Source of the DNA: Oscheius dolichura
Taxonomy: Eukaryota; Nematoda; Chromadorea; Rhabditida; Rhabditidae
NCBI GenBank assembly: GCA_932521035.1
Contig: OW051497.1
Span: 1 to 64,000, forward strand
DNA: 64,000 nt
Direction of reading: 5' to 3'
The position numbers were made by a program, and so were the translations under genes. The notes under the pieces were generated by a model that was not told the DNA's origin, searched no databases, and saw nothing but the letters and a program-made list of their open reading frames with translations. Shown here one piece after another: positions 27,601-42,600 of this stretch (position 1 is the first letter of the stretch; each line of letters begins with the position of its first letter).

Positions 27601-30600
27601 TTATTGGATTATAATAGTTTTTGGGCTATAAATCGCTATTTGTTCAGCGAACCCTGTGCGTTTTAGGGTTATTCGTAATCTACTCGTCGAGTTCTACGAG
27701 TAGAGTGGTCGAACGTTTTCGAATCGTTAGGTTTTGATACCGTACTGGCCTGTTCAAATTGGATAATTGATTTCTATTGGCTTACACCCTGGTTTTTGAT
27801 GAAGGAGCCATAACGTGGCACAGAAGCGTCCTCCTGTGACGGGAGCTGGTTTTTTAGACTCAGCTCGATGAGGCGGTTCGAATGACTATATACTCGGACC
27901 TGCTAGCCTGTTTTCCAAAAACTGCCTTTTTTTACAGTACCTTTTATTGGATTATAATAGTTTTTGGGCTATAAATCGCGATTTGTTCAGCGAACCCTAT
28001 GCGTTTTAGGGTTATTCGTAATCTACTCGTCGAGTTCTACGAGTATAGTGGTCGAACGTTTTCGAATCGTTAGGTTTTGATACCGTACTGGCCTGTTCAA
28101 ATTGGATAATTGATTTCTATTGGCTTACACCCTGGTTTTTGATGAAGGAGCCATAACGTGGCACAGAAGCGTCCTCCTGTGACGGGAGCTGGTTTTTTAG
28201 ACTCAGCTCGATGAGGCGGTTCGAATGACTATATACCCGGACCTGCTAGCCTGTTTTCCAAAAACTGCCTTTTTTTACAGTACCTTTTATTGGATTATAA
28301 TAGTTTTTGGGCTATAAATCGCTATTTGTTCAGCGAACCCTGTGCGTTTTAGGGTTATTCGTAATCTACTCGTCGAGTTCTACGAGTAGAGTGGTCGAAC
28401 GTTTTCGAATCGTTAGGTTTTGATACCGTACTGGCCTGTTCAAATTGGATAATTGATTTCTATTGGCTTACACCCTGGTTTTTGATGAAGGAGCCATAAC
28501 GTGGCACAGAAGCGTCCTCCTGTGACGGGAGCTGGTTTTTTAGACTCAGCTCGATGAGGCGGTTCGAATGACTATATACTCGGACCTGCTAGCCTGTTTT
28601 CCAAAAACTGCCTTTTTTTACAGTACCTTTTATTGGATTATAATAGTTTTTGGGCTATAAATCGCTATTTGTTCAGCGAACCCTGTGCGTTTTAGGGTTA
28701 TTCGTAATCTACTCGTCGAGTTCTACGAGTAGAGTGGTCGAACGTTTTCGAATCGTTAGGTTTTGATACCGTACTGGCCTGTTCAAATTGGATAATTGAT
28801 TTCTATTGGCTTACACCCTGGTTTTTGATGAAGGAGCCATAACGTGGCACAGAAGCGTCCTCCTGTGACGGGAGCTGGTTTTTTAGACTCAGCTCGATGA
28901 GGCGGTTCGAATGACTATATACTCGGACCTGCTAGCCTGTTTTCCAAAAACTGCCTTTTTTTACAGTACCTTTTATTGGATTATAATAGTTTTTGGGCTA
29001 TAAATCGCTATTTGTTCAGCGAACCCTGTGCGTTTTAGGGTTATTCGTAATCTACTCGTCGAGTTCTACGAGTAGAGTGGTCGAACGTTTTCGAATCGTT
29101 AGGTTTTGATACCGTACTGGCCTGTTCAAATTGGATAATTGATTTCTATTGGCTTACACCCTGGTTTTTGATGAAGGAGCCATAACGTGGCACAGAAGCG
29201 TCCTCCTGTGACGGGAGCTGGTTTTTTAGACTCAGCTCGATGAGGCGGTTCGAATGACTATATACTCGGACCTGCTAGCCTGTTTTCCAAAAACTGCCTT
29301 TTTTTACAGTACCTTTTATTGGATTATAATAGTTTTTGGGCTATAAATCGCGATTTGTTCAGCGAACCCTATGCGTTTTAGGGTTATTCGTAATCTACTC
29401 GTCGAGTTCTACGAGTATAGTGGTCGAACGTTTTCGAATCGTTAGGTTTTGATACCGTACTGGCCTGTTCAAATTGGATAATTGATTTCAATTGGCTTAC
29501 ACCCTGGTTTTTGATGAAGGAGCCATAACGTGGCACAGAAGCGTCCTCCTGTGACGGGAGCTGGTTTTTTAGACTCAGCTCGATGAGGCGGTTCGAATGA
29601 CTATATACCCGGACCTGCTAGCCTGTTTTCCAAAAACTGCCTTTTTTTACAGTACCTTTTATTGGATTATAATAGTTTTTGGGCTATAAATCGCTATTTG
29701 TTCAGCGAACCCTGTGCGTTTTAGGGTTATTCGTAATCTACTCGTCGAGTTCTACGAGTAGAGTGGTCGAACGTTTTCGAATCGTTAGGTTTTGATACCG
29801 TACTGGCCTGTTCAAATTGGATAATTGATTTCTATTGGCTTACACCCTGGTTTTTGATGAAGGAGCCATAACGTGGCACAGAAGCGTCCTCCTGTGACGG
29901 GAGCTGGTTTTTTAGACTCAGCTCGATGAGGCGGTTCGAATGACTATATACTCGGACCTGCTAGCCTGTTTTCCAAAAACTGCCTTTTTTTACAGTACCT
30001 TTTATTGGATTATAATAGTTTTTGGGCTATAAATCGCGATTTGTTCAGCGAACCCTATGCGTTTTAGGGTTATTCGTAATCTACTCGTCGAGTTCTACGA
30101 GTATAGTGGTCGAACGTTTTCGAATCGTTAGGTTTTGATACCGTACTGGCCTGTTCAAATTGGATAATTGATTTCAATTGGCTTACACCCTGGTTTTTGA
30201 TGAAGGAGCCATAACGTGGCACAGAAGCGTCCTCCTGTGACGGGAGCTGGTTTTTTAGACTCAGCTCGATGAGGCGGTTCGAATGACTATATACCCGGAC
30301 CTGCTAGCCTGTTTTCCAAAAACTGCCTTTTTTTACAGTACCTTTTATTGGATTATAATAGTTTTTGGGCTATAAATCGCTATTTGTTCAGCGAACCCTG
30401 TGCGTTTTAGGGTTATTCGTAATCTACTCGTCGAGTTCTACGAGTAGAGTGGTCGAACGTTTTCGAATCGTTAGGTTTTGATACCGTACTGGCCTGTTCA
30501 AATTGGATAATTGATTTCAATTGGCTTACACCCTGGTTTTTGATGAAGGAGCCATAACGTGGCACAGAAGCGTCCTCCTGTGACGGGAGCTGGTTTTTTA

Positions 30601-33600
30601 GACTCAGCTCGATGAGGCGGTTCGAATGACTATATACTCGGACCTGCTAGCCTGTTTTCCAAAAACTGCCTTTTTTTACAGTACCTTTTATTGGATTATA
30701 ATAGTTTTTGGGCTATAAATCGCTATTTGTTCAGCGAACCCTGTGCGTTTTAGGGTTATTCGTAATCTACTCGTCGAGTTCTACGAGTAGAGTGGTCGAA
30801 CGTTTTCGAATCGTTAGGTTTTGATACCGTACTGGCCTGTTCAAATTGGATAATTGATTTCTATTGGCTTACACCCTGGTTTTTGATGAAGGAGCCATAA
30901 CGTGGCACAGAAGCGTCCTCCTGTGACGGGAGCTGGTTTTTTAGACTCAGCTCGATGAGGCGGTTCGAATGACTATATACTCGGACCTGCTAGCCTGTTT
31001 TCCAAAAACTGCCTTTTTTTACAGTACCTTTTATTGGATTATAATAGTTTTTGGGCTATAAATCGCTATTTGTTCAGCGAACCCTGTGCGTTTTAGGGTT
31101 ATTCGTAATCTACTCGTCGAGTTCTACGAGTAGAGTGGTCGAACGTTTTCGAATCGTTAGGTTTTGATACCGTACTGGCCTGTTCAAATTGGATAATTGA
31201 TTTCTATTGGCTTACACCCTGGTTTTTGATGAAGGAGCCATAACGTGGCACAGAAGCGTCCTCCTGTGACGGGAGCTGGTTTTTTAGACTCAGCTCGATG
31301 AGGCGGTTCGAATGACTATATACTCGGACCTGCTAGCCTGTTTTCCAAAAACTGCCTTTTTTTACAGTACCTTTTATTGGATTATAATAGTTTTTGGGCT
31401 ATAAATCGCTATTTGTTCAGCGAACCCTGTGCGTTTTAGGGTTATTCGTAATCTACTCGTCGAGTTCTACGAGTAGAGTGGTCGAACGTTTTCGAATCGT
31501 TAGGTTTTGATACCGTACTGGCCTGTTCAAATTGGATAATTGATTTCTATTGGCTTACACCCTGGTTTTTGATGAAGGAGCCATAACGTGGCACAGAAGC
31601 GTCCTCCTGTGACGGGAGCTGGTTTTTTAGACTCAGCTCGATGAGGCGGTTCGAATGACTATATACTCGGACCTGCTAGCCTGTTTTCCAAAAACTGCCT
31701 TTTTTTACAGTACCTTTTATTGGATTATAATAGTTTTTGGGCTATAAATCGCTATTTGTTCAGCGAACCCTGTGCGTTTTAGGGTTATTCGTAATCTACT
31801 CGTCGAGTTCTACGAGTAGAGTGGTCGAACGTTTTCGAATCGTTAGGTTTTGATACCGTACTGGCCTGTTCAAATTGGATAATTGATTTCAATTGGCTTA
31901 CACCCTGGTTTTTGATGAAGGAGCCATAACGTGGCACAGAAGCGTCCTCCTGTGACGGGAGCTGGTTTTTTAGACTCAGCTCGATGAGGCGGTTCGAATG
32001 ACTATATACTCGGACCTGCTAGCCTGTTTTCCAAAAACTGCCTTTTTTTACAGTACCTTTTATTGGATTATAATAGTTTTTGGGCTATAAATCGCTATTT
32101 GTTCAGCGAACCCTGTGCGTTTTAGGGTTATTCGTAATCTACTCGTCGAGTTCTACGAGTAGAGTGGTCGAACGTTTTCGAATCGTTAGGTTTTGATACC
32201 GTACTGGCCTGTTCAAATTGGATAATTGATTTCTATTGGCTTACACCCTGGTTTTTGATGAAGGAGCCATAACGTGGCACAGAAGCGTCCTCCTGTGACG
32301 GGAGCTGGTTTTTTAGACTCAGCTCGATGAGGCGGTTCGAATGACTATATACTCGGACCTGCTAGCCTGTTTTCCAAAAACTGCCTTTTTTTACAGTACC
32401 TTTTATTGGATTATAATAGTTTTTGGGCTATAAATCGCTATTTGTTCAGCGAACCCTGTGCGTTTTAGGGTTATTCGTAATCTACTCGTCGAGTTCTACG
32501 AGTAGAGTGGTCGAACGTTTTCGAATCGTTAGGTTTTGATACCGTACTGGCCTGTTCAAATTGGATAATTGATTTCTATTGGCTTACACCCTGGTTTTTG
32601 ATGAAGGAGCCATAACGTGGCACAGAAGCGTCCTCCTGTGACGGGAGCTGGTTTTTTAGACTCAGCTCGATGAGGCGGTTCGAATGACTATATACTCGGA
32701 CCTGCTAGCCTGTTTTCCAAAAACTGCCTTTTTTTACAGTACCTTTTATTGGATTATAATAGTTTTTGGGCTATAAATCGCTATTTGTTCAGCGAACCCT
32801 GTGCGTTTTAGGGTTATTCGTAATCTACTCGTCGAGTTCTACGAGTAGAGTGGTCGAACGTTTTCGAATCGTTAGGTTTTGATACCGTACTGGCCTGTTC
32901 AAATTGGATAATTGATTTCTATTGGCTTACACCCTGGTTTTTGATGAAGGAGCCATAACGTGGCACAGAAGCGTCCTCCTGTGACGGGAGCTGGTTTTTT
33001 AGACTCAGCTCGATGAGGCGGTTCGAATGACTATATACTCGGACCTGCTAGCCTGTTTTCCAAAAACTGCCTTTTTTTACAGTACCTTTTATTGGATTAT
33101 AATAGTTTTTGGGCTATAAATCGCTATTTGTTCAGCGAACCCTGTGCGTTTTAGGGTTATTCGTAATCTACTCGTCGAGTTCTACGAGTAGAGTGGTCGA
33201 ACGTTTTCGAATCGTTAGGTTTTGATACCGTACTGGCCTGTTCAAATTGGATAATTGATTTCTATTGGCTTACACCCTGGTTTTTGATGAAGGAGCCATA
33301 ACGTGGCACAGAAGCGTCCTCCTGTGACGGGAGCTGGTTTTTTAGACTCAGCTCGATGAGGCGGTTCGAATGACTATATACTCGGACCTGCTAGCCTGTT
33401 TTCCAAAAACTGCCTTTTTTTACAGTACCTTTTATTGGATTATAATAGTTTTTGGGCTATAAATCGCTATTTGTTCAGCGAACCCTGTGCGTTTTAGGGT
33501 TATTCGTAATCTACTCGTCGAGTTCTACGAGTAGAGTGGTCGAACGTTTTCGAATCGTTAGGTTTTGATACCGTACTGGCCTGTTCAAATTGGATAATTG

Positions 33601-36600
33601 ATTTCTATTGGCTTACACCCTGGTTTTTGATGAAGGAGCCATAACGTGGCACAGAAGCGTCCTCCTGTGACGGGAGCTGGTTTTTTAGACTCAGCTCGAT
33701 GAGGCGGTTCGAATGACTATATACCCGGACCTGCTAGCCTGTTTTCCAAAAACTGCCTTTTTTTACAGTACCTTTTATTGGATTATAATAGTTTTTGGGC
33801 TATAAATCGCGATTTGTTCAGCGAACCCTATGCGTTTTAGGGTTATTCGTAATCTACTCGTCGAGTTCTACGAGTATAGTGGTCGAACGTTTTCGAATCG
33901 TTAGGTTTTGATACCGTACTGGCCTGTTCAAATTGGATAATTGATTTCAATTGGCTTACACCCTGGTTTTTGATGAAGGAGCCATAACGTGGCACAGAAG
34001 CGTCCTCCTGTGACGGGAGCTGGTTTTTTAGACTCAGCTCGATGAGGCGGTTCGAATGACTATATACCCGGACCTGCTAGCCTGTTTTCCAAAAACTGCC
34101 TTTTTTTACAGTACCTTTTATTGGATTATAATAGTTTTTGGGCTATAAATCGCTATTTGTTCAGCGAACCCTGTGCGTTTTAGGGTTATTCGTAATCTAC
34201 TCGTCGAGTTCTACGAGTAGAGTGGTCGAACGTTTTCGAATCGTTAGGTTTTGATACCGTACTGGCCTGTTCTAATTGGATAATTGATTTCTATTGGCTT
34301 ACACCCTGGTTTTTGATGAAGGAGCCATAACGTGGCACAGAAGCGTCCTCCTGTGACGGGAGCTGGTTTTTTAGACTCAGCTCGATGAGGCGGTTCGAAT
34401 GACTATATACCCGGACCTGCTAGCCTGTTTTCCAAAAACTGCCTTTTTTTACAGTACCTTTTATTGGATTATAATAGTTTTTGGGCTATAAATCGCTATT
34501 TGTTCAGCGAACCCTGTGCGTTTTAGGGTTATTCGTAATCTACTCGTCGAGTTCTACGAGTAGAGTGGTCGAACGTTTTCGAATCGTTAGGTTTTGATAC
34601 CGTACTGGCCTGTTCTAATTGGATAATTGATTTCTATTGGCTTACACCCTGGTTTTTGATGAAGGAGCCATAACGTGGCACAGAAGCGTCCTCCTGTGAC
34701 GGGAGCTGGTTTTTTAGACTCAGCTCGATGAGGCGGTTCGAATGACTATATACTCGGACCTGCTAGCCTGTTTTCCAAAAACTGCCTTTTTTTACAGTAC
34801 CTTTTATTGGATTATAATAGTTTTTGGGCTATAAATCGCTATTTGTTCAGCGAACCCTGTGCGTTTTAGGGTTATTCGTAATCTACTCGTCGAGTTCTAC
34901 GAGTAGAGTGGTCGAACGTTTTCGAATCGTTAGGTTTTGATACCGTACTGGCCTGTTCAAATTGGATAATTGATTTCTATTGGCTTACACCCTGGTTTTT
35001 GATGAAGGAGCCATAACGTGGCACAGAAGCGTCCTCCTGTGACGGGAGCTGGTTTTTTAGACTCAGCTCGATGAGGCGGTTCGAATGACTATATACTCGG
35101 ACCTGCTAGCCTGTTTTCCAAAAACTGCCTTTTTTTACAGTACCTTTTATTGGATTATAATAGTTTTTGGGCTATAAATCGCTATTTGTTCAGCGAACCC
35201 TGTGCGTTTTAGGGTTATTCGTAATCTACTCGTCGAGTTCTACGAGTAGAGTGGTCGAACGTTTTCGAATCGTTAGGTTTTGATACCGTACTGGCCTGTT
35301 CAAATTGGATAATTGATTTCTATTGGCTTACACCCTGGTTTTTGATGAAGGAGCCATAACGTGGCACAGAAGCGTCCTCCTGTGACGGGAGCTGGTTTTT
35401 TAGACTCAGCTCGATGAGGCGGTTCGAATGACTATATACTCGGACCTGCTAGCCTGTTTTCCAAAAACTGCCTTTTTTTACAGTACCTTTTATTGGATTA
35501 TAATAGTTTTTGGGCTATAAATCGCTATTTGTTCAGCGAACCCTGTGCGTTTTAGGGTTATTCGTAATCTACTCGTCGAGTTCTACGAGTAGAGTGGTCG
35601 AACGTTTTCGAATCGTTAGGTTTTGATACCGTACTGGCCTGTTCAAATTGGATAATTGATTTCTATTGGCTTACACCCTGGTTTTTGATGAAGGAGCCAT
35701 AACGTGGCACAGAAGCGTCCTCCTGTGACGGGAGCTGGTTTTTTAGACTCAGCTCGATGAGGCGGTTCGAATGACTATATACCCGGACCTGCTAGCCTGT
35801 TTTCCAAAAACTGCCTTTTTTTACAGTACCTTTTATTGGATTATAATAGTTTTTGGGCTATAAATCGCGATTTGTTCAGCGAACCCTATGCGTTTTAGGG
35901 TTATTCGTAATCTACTCGTCGAGTTCTACGAGTATAGTGGTCGAACGTTTTCGAATCGTTAGGTTTTGATACCGTACTGGCCTGTTCAAATTGGATAATT
36001 GATTTCAATTGGCTTACACCCTGGTTTTTGATGAAGGAGCCATAACGTGGCACAGAAGCGTCCTCCTGTGACGGGAGCTGGTTTTTTAGACTCAGCTCGA
36101 TGAGGCGGTTCGAATGACTATATACCCGGACCTGCTAGCCTGTTTTCCAAAAACTGCCTTTTTTTACAGTACCTTTTATTGGATTATAATAGTTTTTGGG
36201 CTATAAATCGCTATTTGTTCAGCGAACCCTGTGCGTTTTAGGGTTATTCGTAATCTACTCGTCGAGTTCTACGAGTAGAGTGGTCGAACGTTTTCGAATC
36301 GTTAGGTTTTGATACCGTACTGGCCTGTTCTAATTGGATAATTGATTTCTATTGGCTTACACCCTGGTTTTTGATGAAGGAGCCATAACGTGGCACAGAA
36401 GCGTCCTCCTGTGACGGGAGCTGGTTTTTTAGACTCAGCTCGATGAGGCGGTTCGAATGACTATATACTCGGACCTGCTAGCCTGTTTTCCAAAAACTGC
36501 CTTTTTTTACAGTACCTTTTATTGGATTATAATAGTTTTTGGGCTATAAATCGCTATTTGTTCAGCGAACCCTGTGCGTTTTAGGGTTATTCGTAATCTA

Positions 36601-39600
36601 CTCGTCGAGTTCTACGAGTAGAGTGGTCGAACGTTTTCGAATCGTTAGGTTTTGATACCGTACTGGCCTGTTCAAATTGGATAATTGATTTCTATTGGCT
36701 TACACCCTGGTTTTTGATGAAGGAGCCATAACGTGGCACAGAAGCGTCCTCCTGTGACGGGAGCTGGTTTTTTAGACTCAGCTCGATGAGGCGGTTCGAA
36801 TGACTATATACTCGGACCTGCTAGCCTGTTTTCCAAAAACTGCCTTTTTTTACAGTACCTTTTATTGGATTATAATAGTTTTTGGGCTATAAATCGCTAT
36901 TTGTTCAGCGAACCCTGTGCGTTTTAGGGTTATTCGTAATCTACTCGTCGAGTTCTACGAGTAGAGTGGTCGAACGTTTTCGAATCGTTAGGTTTTGATA
37001 CCGTACTGGCCTGTTCAAATTGGATAATTGATTTCTATTGGCTTACACCCTGGTTTTTGATGAAGGAGCCATAACGTGGCACAGAAGCGTCCTCCTGTGA
37101 CGGGAGCTGGTTTTTTAGACTCAGCTCGATGAGGCGGTTCGAATGACTATATACTCGGACCTGCTAGCCTGTTTTCCAAAAACTGCCTTTTTTTACAGTA
37201 CCTTTTATTGGATTATAATAGTTTTTGGGCTATAAATCGCTATTTGTTCAGCGAACCCTGTGCGTTTTAGGGTTATTCGTAATCTACTCGTCGAGTTCTA
37301 CGAGTAGAGTGGTCGAACGTTTTCGAATCGTTAGGTTTTGATACCGTACTGGCCTGTTCAAATTGGATAATTGATTTCTATTGGCTTACACCCTGGTTTT
37401 TGATGAAGGAGCCATAACGTGGCACAGAAGCGTCCTCCTGTGACGGGAGCTGGTTTTTTAGACTCAGCTCGATGAGGCGGTTCGAATGACTATATACTCG
37501 GACCTGCTAGCCTGTTTTCCAAAAACTGCCTTTTTTTACAGTACCTTTTATTGGATTATAATAGTTTTTGGGCTATAAATCGCTATTTGTTCAGCGAACC
37601 CTGTGCGTTTTAGGGTTATTCGTAATCTACTCGTCGAGTTCTACGAGTAGAGTGGTCGAACGTTTTCGAATCGTTAGGTTTTGATACCGTACTGGCCTGT
37701 TCAAATTGGATAATTGATTTCTATTGGCTTACACCCTGGTTTTTGATGAAGGAGCCATAACGTGGCACAGAAGCGTCCTCCTGTGACGGGAGCTGGTTTT
37801 TTAGACTCAGCTCGATGAGGCGGTTCGAATGACTATATACTCGGACCTGCTAGCCTGTTTTCCAAAAACTGCCTTTTTTTACAGTACCTTTTATTGGATT
37901 ATAATAGTTTTTGGGCTATAAATCGCTATTTGTTCAGCGAACCCTGTGCGTTTTAGGGTTATTCGTAATCTACTCGTCGAGTTCTACGAGTAGAGTGGTC
38001 GAACGTTTTCGAATCGTTAGGTTTTGATACCGTACTGGCCTGTTCAAATTGGATAATTGATTTCTATTGGCTTACACCCTGGTTTTTGATGAAGGAGCCA
38101 TAACGTGGCACAGAAGCGTCCTCCTGTGACGGGAGCTGGTTTTTTAGACTCAGCTCGATGAGGCGGTTCGAATGACTATATACTCGGACCTGCTAGCCTG
38201 TTTTCCAAAAACTGCCTTTTTTTACAGTACCTTTTATTGGATTATAATAGTTTTTGGGCTATAAATCGCTATTTGTTCAGCGAACCCTGTGCGTTTTAGG
38301 GTTATTCGTAATCTACTCGTCGAGTTCTACGAGTAGAGTGGTCGAACGTTTTCGAATCGTTAGGTTTTGATACCGTACTGGCCTGTTCAAATTGGATAAT
38401 TGATTTCTATTGGCTTACACCCTGGTTTTTGATGAAGGAGCCATAACGTGGCACAGAAGCGTCCTCCTGTGACGGGAGCTGGTTTTTTAGACTCAGCTCG
38501 ATGAGGCGGTTCGAATGACTATATACCCGGACCTGCTAGCCTGTTTTCCAAAAACTGCCTTTTTTTACAGTACCTTTTATTGGATTATAATAGTTTTTGG
38601 GCTATAAATCGCGATTTGTTCAGCGAACCCTATGCGTTTTAGGGTTATTCGTAATCTACTCGTCGAGTTCTACGAGTATAGTGGTCGAACGTTTTCGAAT
38701 CGTTAGGTTTTGATACCGTACTGGCCTGTTCAAATTGGATAATTGATTTCAATTGGCTTACACCCTGGTTTTTGATGAAGGAGCCATAACGTGGCACAGA
38801 AGCGTCCTCCTGTGACGGGAGCTGGTTTTTTAGACTCAGCTCGATGAGGCGGTTCGAATGACTATATACCCGGACCTGCTAGCCTGTTTTCCAAAAACTG
38901 CCTTTTTTTACAGTACCTTTTATTGGATTATAATAGTTTTTGGGCTATAAATCGCTATTTGTTCAGCGAACCCTGTGCGTTTTAGGGTTATTCGTAATCT
39001 ACTCGTCGAGTTCTACGAGTAGAGTGGTCGAACGTTTTCGAATCGTTAGGTTTTGATACCGTACTGGCCTGTTCTAATTGGATAATTGATTTCTATTGGC
39101 TTACACCCTGGTTTTTGATGAAGGAGCCATAACGTGGCACAGAAGCGTCCTCCTGTGACGGGAGCTGGTTTTTTAGACTCAGCTCGATGAGGCGGTTCGA
39201 ATGACTATATACTCGGACCTGCTAGCCTGTTTTCCAAAAACTGCCTTTTTTTACAGTACCTTTTATTGGATTATAATAGTTTTTGGGCTATAAATCGCTA
39301 TTTGTTCAGCGAACCCTGTGCGTTTTAGGGTTATTCGTAATCTACTCGTCGAGTTCTACGAGTAGAGTGGTCGAACGTTTTCGAATCGTTAGGTTTTGAT
39401 ACCGTACTGGCCTGTTCAAATTGGATAATTGATTTCTATTGGCTTACACCCTGGTTTTTGATGAAGGAGCCATAACGTGGCACAGAAGCGTCCTCCTGTG
39501 ACGGGAGCTGGTTTTTTAGACTCAGCTCGATGAGGCGGTTCGAATGACTATATACTCGGACCTGCTAGCCTGTTTTCCAAAAACTGCCTTTTTTTACAGT

Positions 39601-42600
39601 ACCTTTTATTGGATTATAATAGTTTTTGGGCTATAAATCGCTATTTGTTCAGCGAACCCTGTGCGTTTTAGGGTTATTCGTAATCTACTCGTCGAGTTCT
39701 ACGAGTAGAGTGGTCGAACGTTTTCGAATCGTTAGGTTTTGATACCGTACTGGCCTGTTCAAATTGGATAATTGATTTCTATTGGCTTACACCCTGGTTT
39801 TTGATGAAGGAGCCATAACGTGGCACAGAAGCGTCCTCCTGTGACGGGAGCTGGTTTTTTAGACTCAGCTCGATGAGGCGGTTCGAATGACTATATACTC
39901 GGACCTGCTAGCCTGTTTTCCAAAAACTGCCTTTTTTTACAGTACCTTTTATTGGATTATAATAGTTTTTGGGCTATAAATCGCTATTTGTTCAGCGAAC
40001 CCTGTGCGTTTTAGGGTTATTCGTAATCTACTCGTCGAGTTCTACGAGTAGAGTGGTCGAACGTTTTCGAATCGTTAGGTTTTGATACCGTACTGGCCTG
40101 TTCAAATTGGATAATTGATTTCTATTGGCTTACACCCTGGTTTTTGATGAAGGAGCCATAACGTGGCACAGAAGCGTCCTCCTGTGACGGGAGCTGGTTT
40201 TTTAGACTCAGCTCGATGAGGCGGTTCGAATGACTATATACTCGGACCTGCTAGCCTGTTTTCCAAAAACTGCCTTTTTTTACAGTACCTTTTATTGGAT
40301 TATAATAGTTTTTGGGCTATAAATCGCGATTTGTTCAGCGAACCCTATGCGTTTTAAAGTTATTCGTAATCTACTCGTCGAGTTCTACGAGTATAGTGGT
40401 CGAACGTTTTCGAATCGCTAGGTTTTGATACCGTACTGGCCTGTTCAAATTGGATAATTGATTTCTATTGGCTTACACCCTGGTTTTTGATGAAGGAGCC
40501 ATAACGTGGCACAGAAGCGTCCTCCTGTGACGGGAGCTGGTTTTTTAGACTCAGCTCGATGAGGCGGTTCGAATGACTATATACCCGGACCTGCTAGCCT
40601 GTTTTCCAAAAACTGCCTTTTTTTACAGTACCTTTTATTGGATTATAATAGTTTTTGGGCTATAAATCGCTATTTGTTCAGCGAACCCTGTGCGTTTTAG
40701 GGTTATTCGTAATCTACTCGTCGAGTTCTACGAGTAGAGTGGTCGAACGTTTTCGAATCGTTAGGTTTTGATACCGTACTGGCCTGTTCAAATTGGATAA
40801 TTGATTTCTATTGGCTTACACCCTGGTTTTTGATGAAGGAGCCATAACGTGGCACAGAAGCGTCCTCCTGTGACGGGAGCTGGTTTTTTAGACTCAGCTC
40901 GATGAGGCGGTTCGAATGACTATATACTCGGACCTGCTAGCCTGTTTTCCAAAAACTGCCTTTTTTTACAGTACCTTTTATTGGATTATAATAGTTTTTG
41001 GGCTATAAATCGCGATTTGTTCAGCGAACCCTATGCGTTTTAGGGTTATTCGTAATCTACTCGTCGAGTTCTACGAGTATAGTGGTCGAACGTTTTCGAA
41101 TCGCTAGGTTTTGATACCGTACTGGCCTGTTCAAATTGGATAATTGATTTCTATTGGCTTACACCCTGGTTTTTGATGAAGGAGCCATAACGTGGCACAG
41201 AAGCGTCCTCCTGTGACGGGAGCTGGTTTTTTAGACTCAGCTCGATGAGGCGGTTCGAATGACTATATACCCGGACCTGCTAGCCTGTTTTCCAAAAACT
41301 GCCTTTTTTTACAGTACCTTTTATTGGATTATAATAGTTTTTGGGCTATAAATCGCTATTTGTTCAGCGAACCCTGTGCGTTTTAGGGTTATTCGTAATC
41401 TACTCGTCGAGTTCTACGAGTAGAGTGGTCGAACGTTTTCGAATCGTTAGGTTTTGATACCGTACTGGCCTGTTCAAATTGGATAATTGATTTCTATTGG
41501 CTTACACCCTGGTTTTTGATGAAGGAGCCATAACGTGGCACAGAAGCGTCCTCCTGTGACGGGAGCTGGTTTTTTAGACTCAGCTCGATGAGGCGGTTCG
41601 AATGACTATATACTCGGACCTGCTAGCCTGTTTTCCAAAAACTGCCTTTTTTTACAGTACCTTTTATTGGATTATAATAGTTTTTGGGCTATAAATCGCT
41701 ATTTGTTCAGCGAACCCTGTGCGTTTTAGGGTTATTCGTAATCTACTCGTCGAGTTCTACGAGTAGAGTGGTCGAACGTTTTCGAATCGTTAGGTTTTGA
41801 TACCGTACTGGCCTGTTCAAATTGGATAATTGATTTCTATTGGCTTACACCCTGGTTTTTGATGAAGGAGCCATAACGTGGCACAGAAGCGTCCTCCTGT
41901 GACGGGAGCTGGTTTTTTAGACTCAGCTCGATGAGGCGGTTCGAATGACTATATACTCGGACCTGCTAGCCTGTTTTCCAAAAACTGCCTTTTTTTACAG
42001 TACCTTTTATTGGATTATAATAGTTTTTGGGCTATAAATCGCTATTTGTTCAGCGAACCCTGTGCGTTTTAGGGTTATTCGTAATCTACTCGTCGAGTTC
42101 TACGAGTAGAGTGGTCGAACGTTTTCGAATCGTTAGGTTTTGATACCGTACTGGCCTGTTCAAATTGGATAATTGATTTCTATTGGCTTACACCCTGGTT
42201 TTTGATGAAGGAGCCATAACGTGGCACAGAAGCGTCCTCCTGTGACGGGAGCTGGTTTTTTAGACTCAGCTCGATGAGGCGGTTCGAATGACTATATACT
42301 CGGACCTGCTAGCCTGTTTTCCAAAAACTGCCTTTTTTTACAGTACCTTTTATTGGATTATAATAGTTTTTGGGCTATAAATCGCTATTTGTTCAGCGAA
42401 CCCTGTGCGTTTTAGGGTTATTCGTAATCTACTCGTCGAGTTCTACGAGTAGAGTGGTCGAACGTTTTCGAATCGTTAGGTTTTGATACCGTACTGGCCT
42501 GTTCAAATTGGATAATTGATTTCTATTGGCTTACACCCTGGTTTTTGATGAAGGAGCCATAACGTGGCACAGAAGCGTCCTCCTGTGACGGGAGCTGGTT

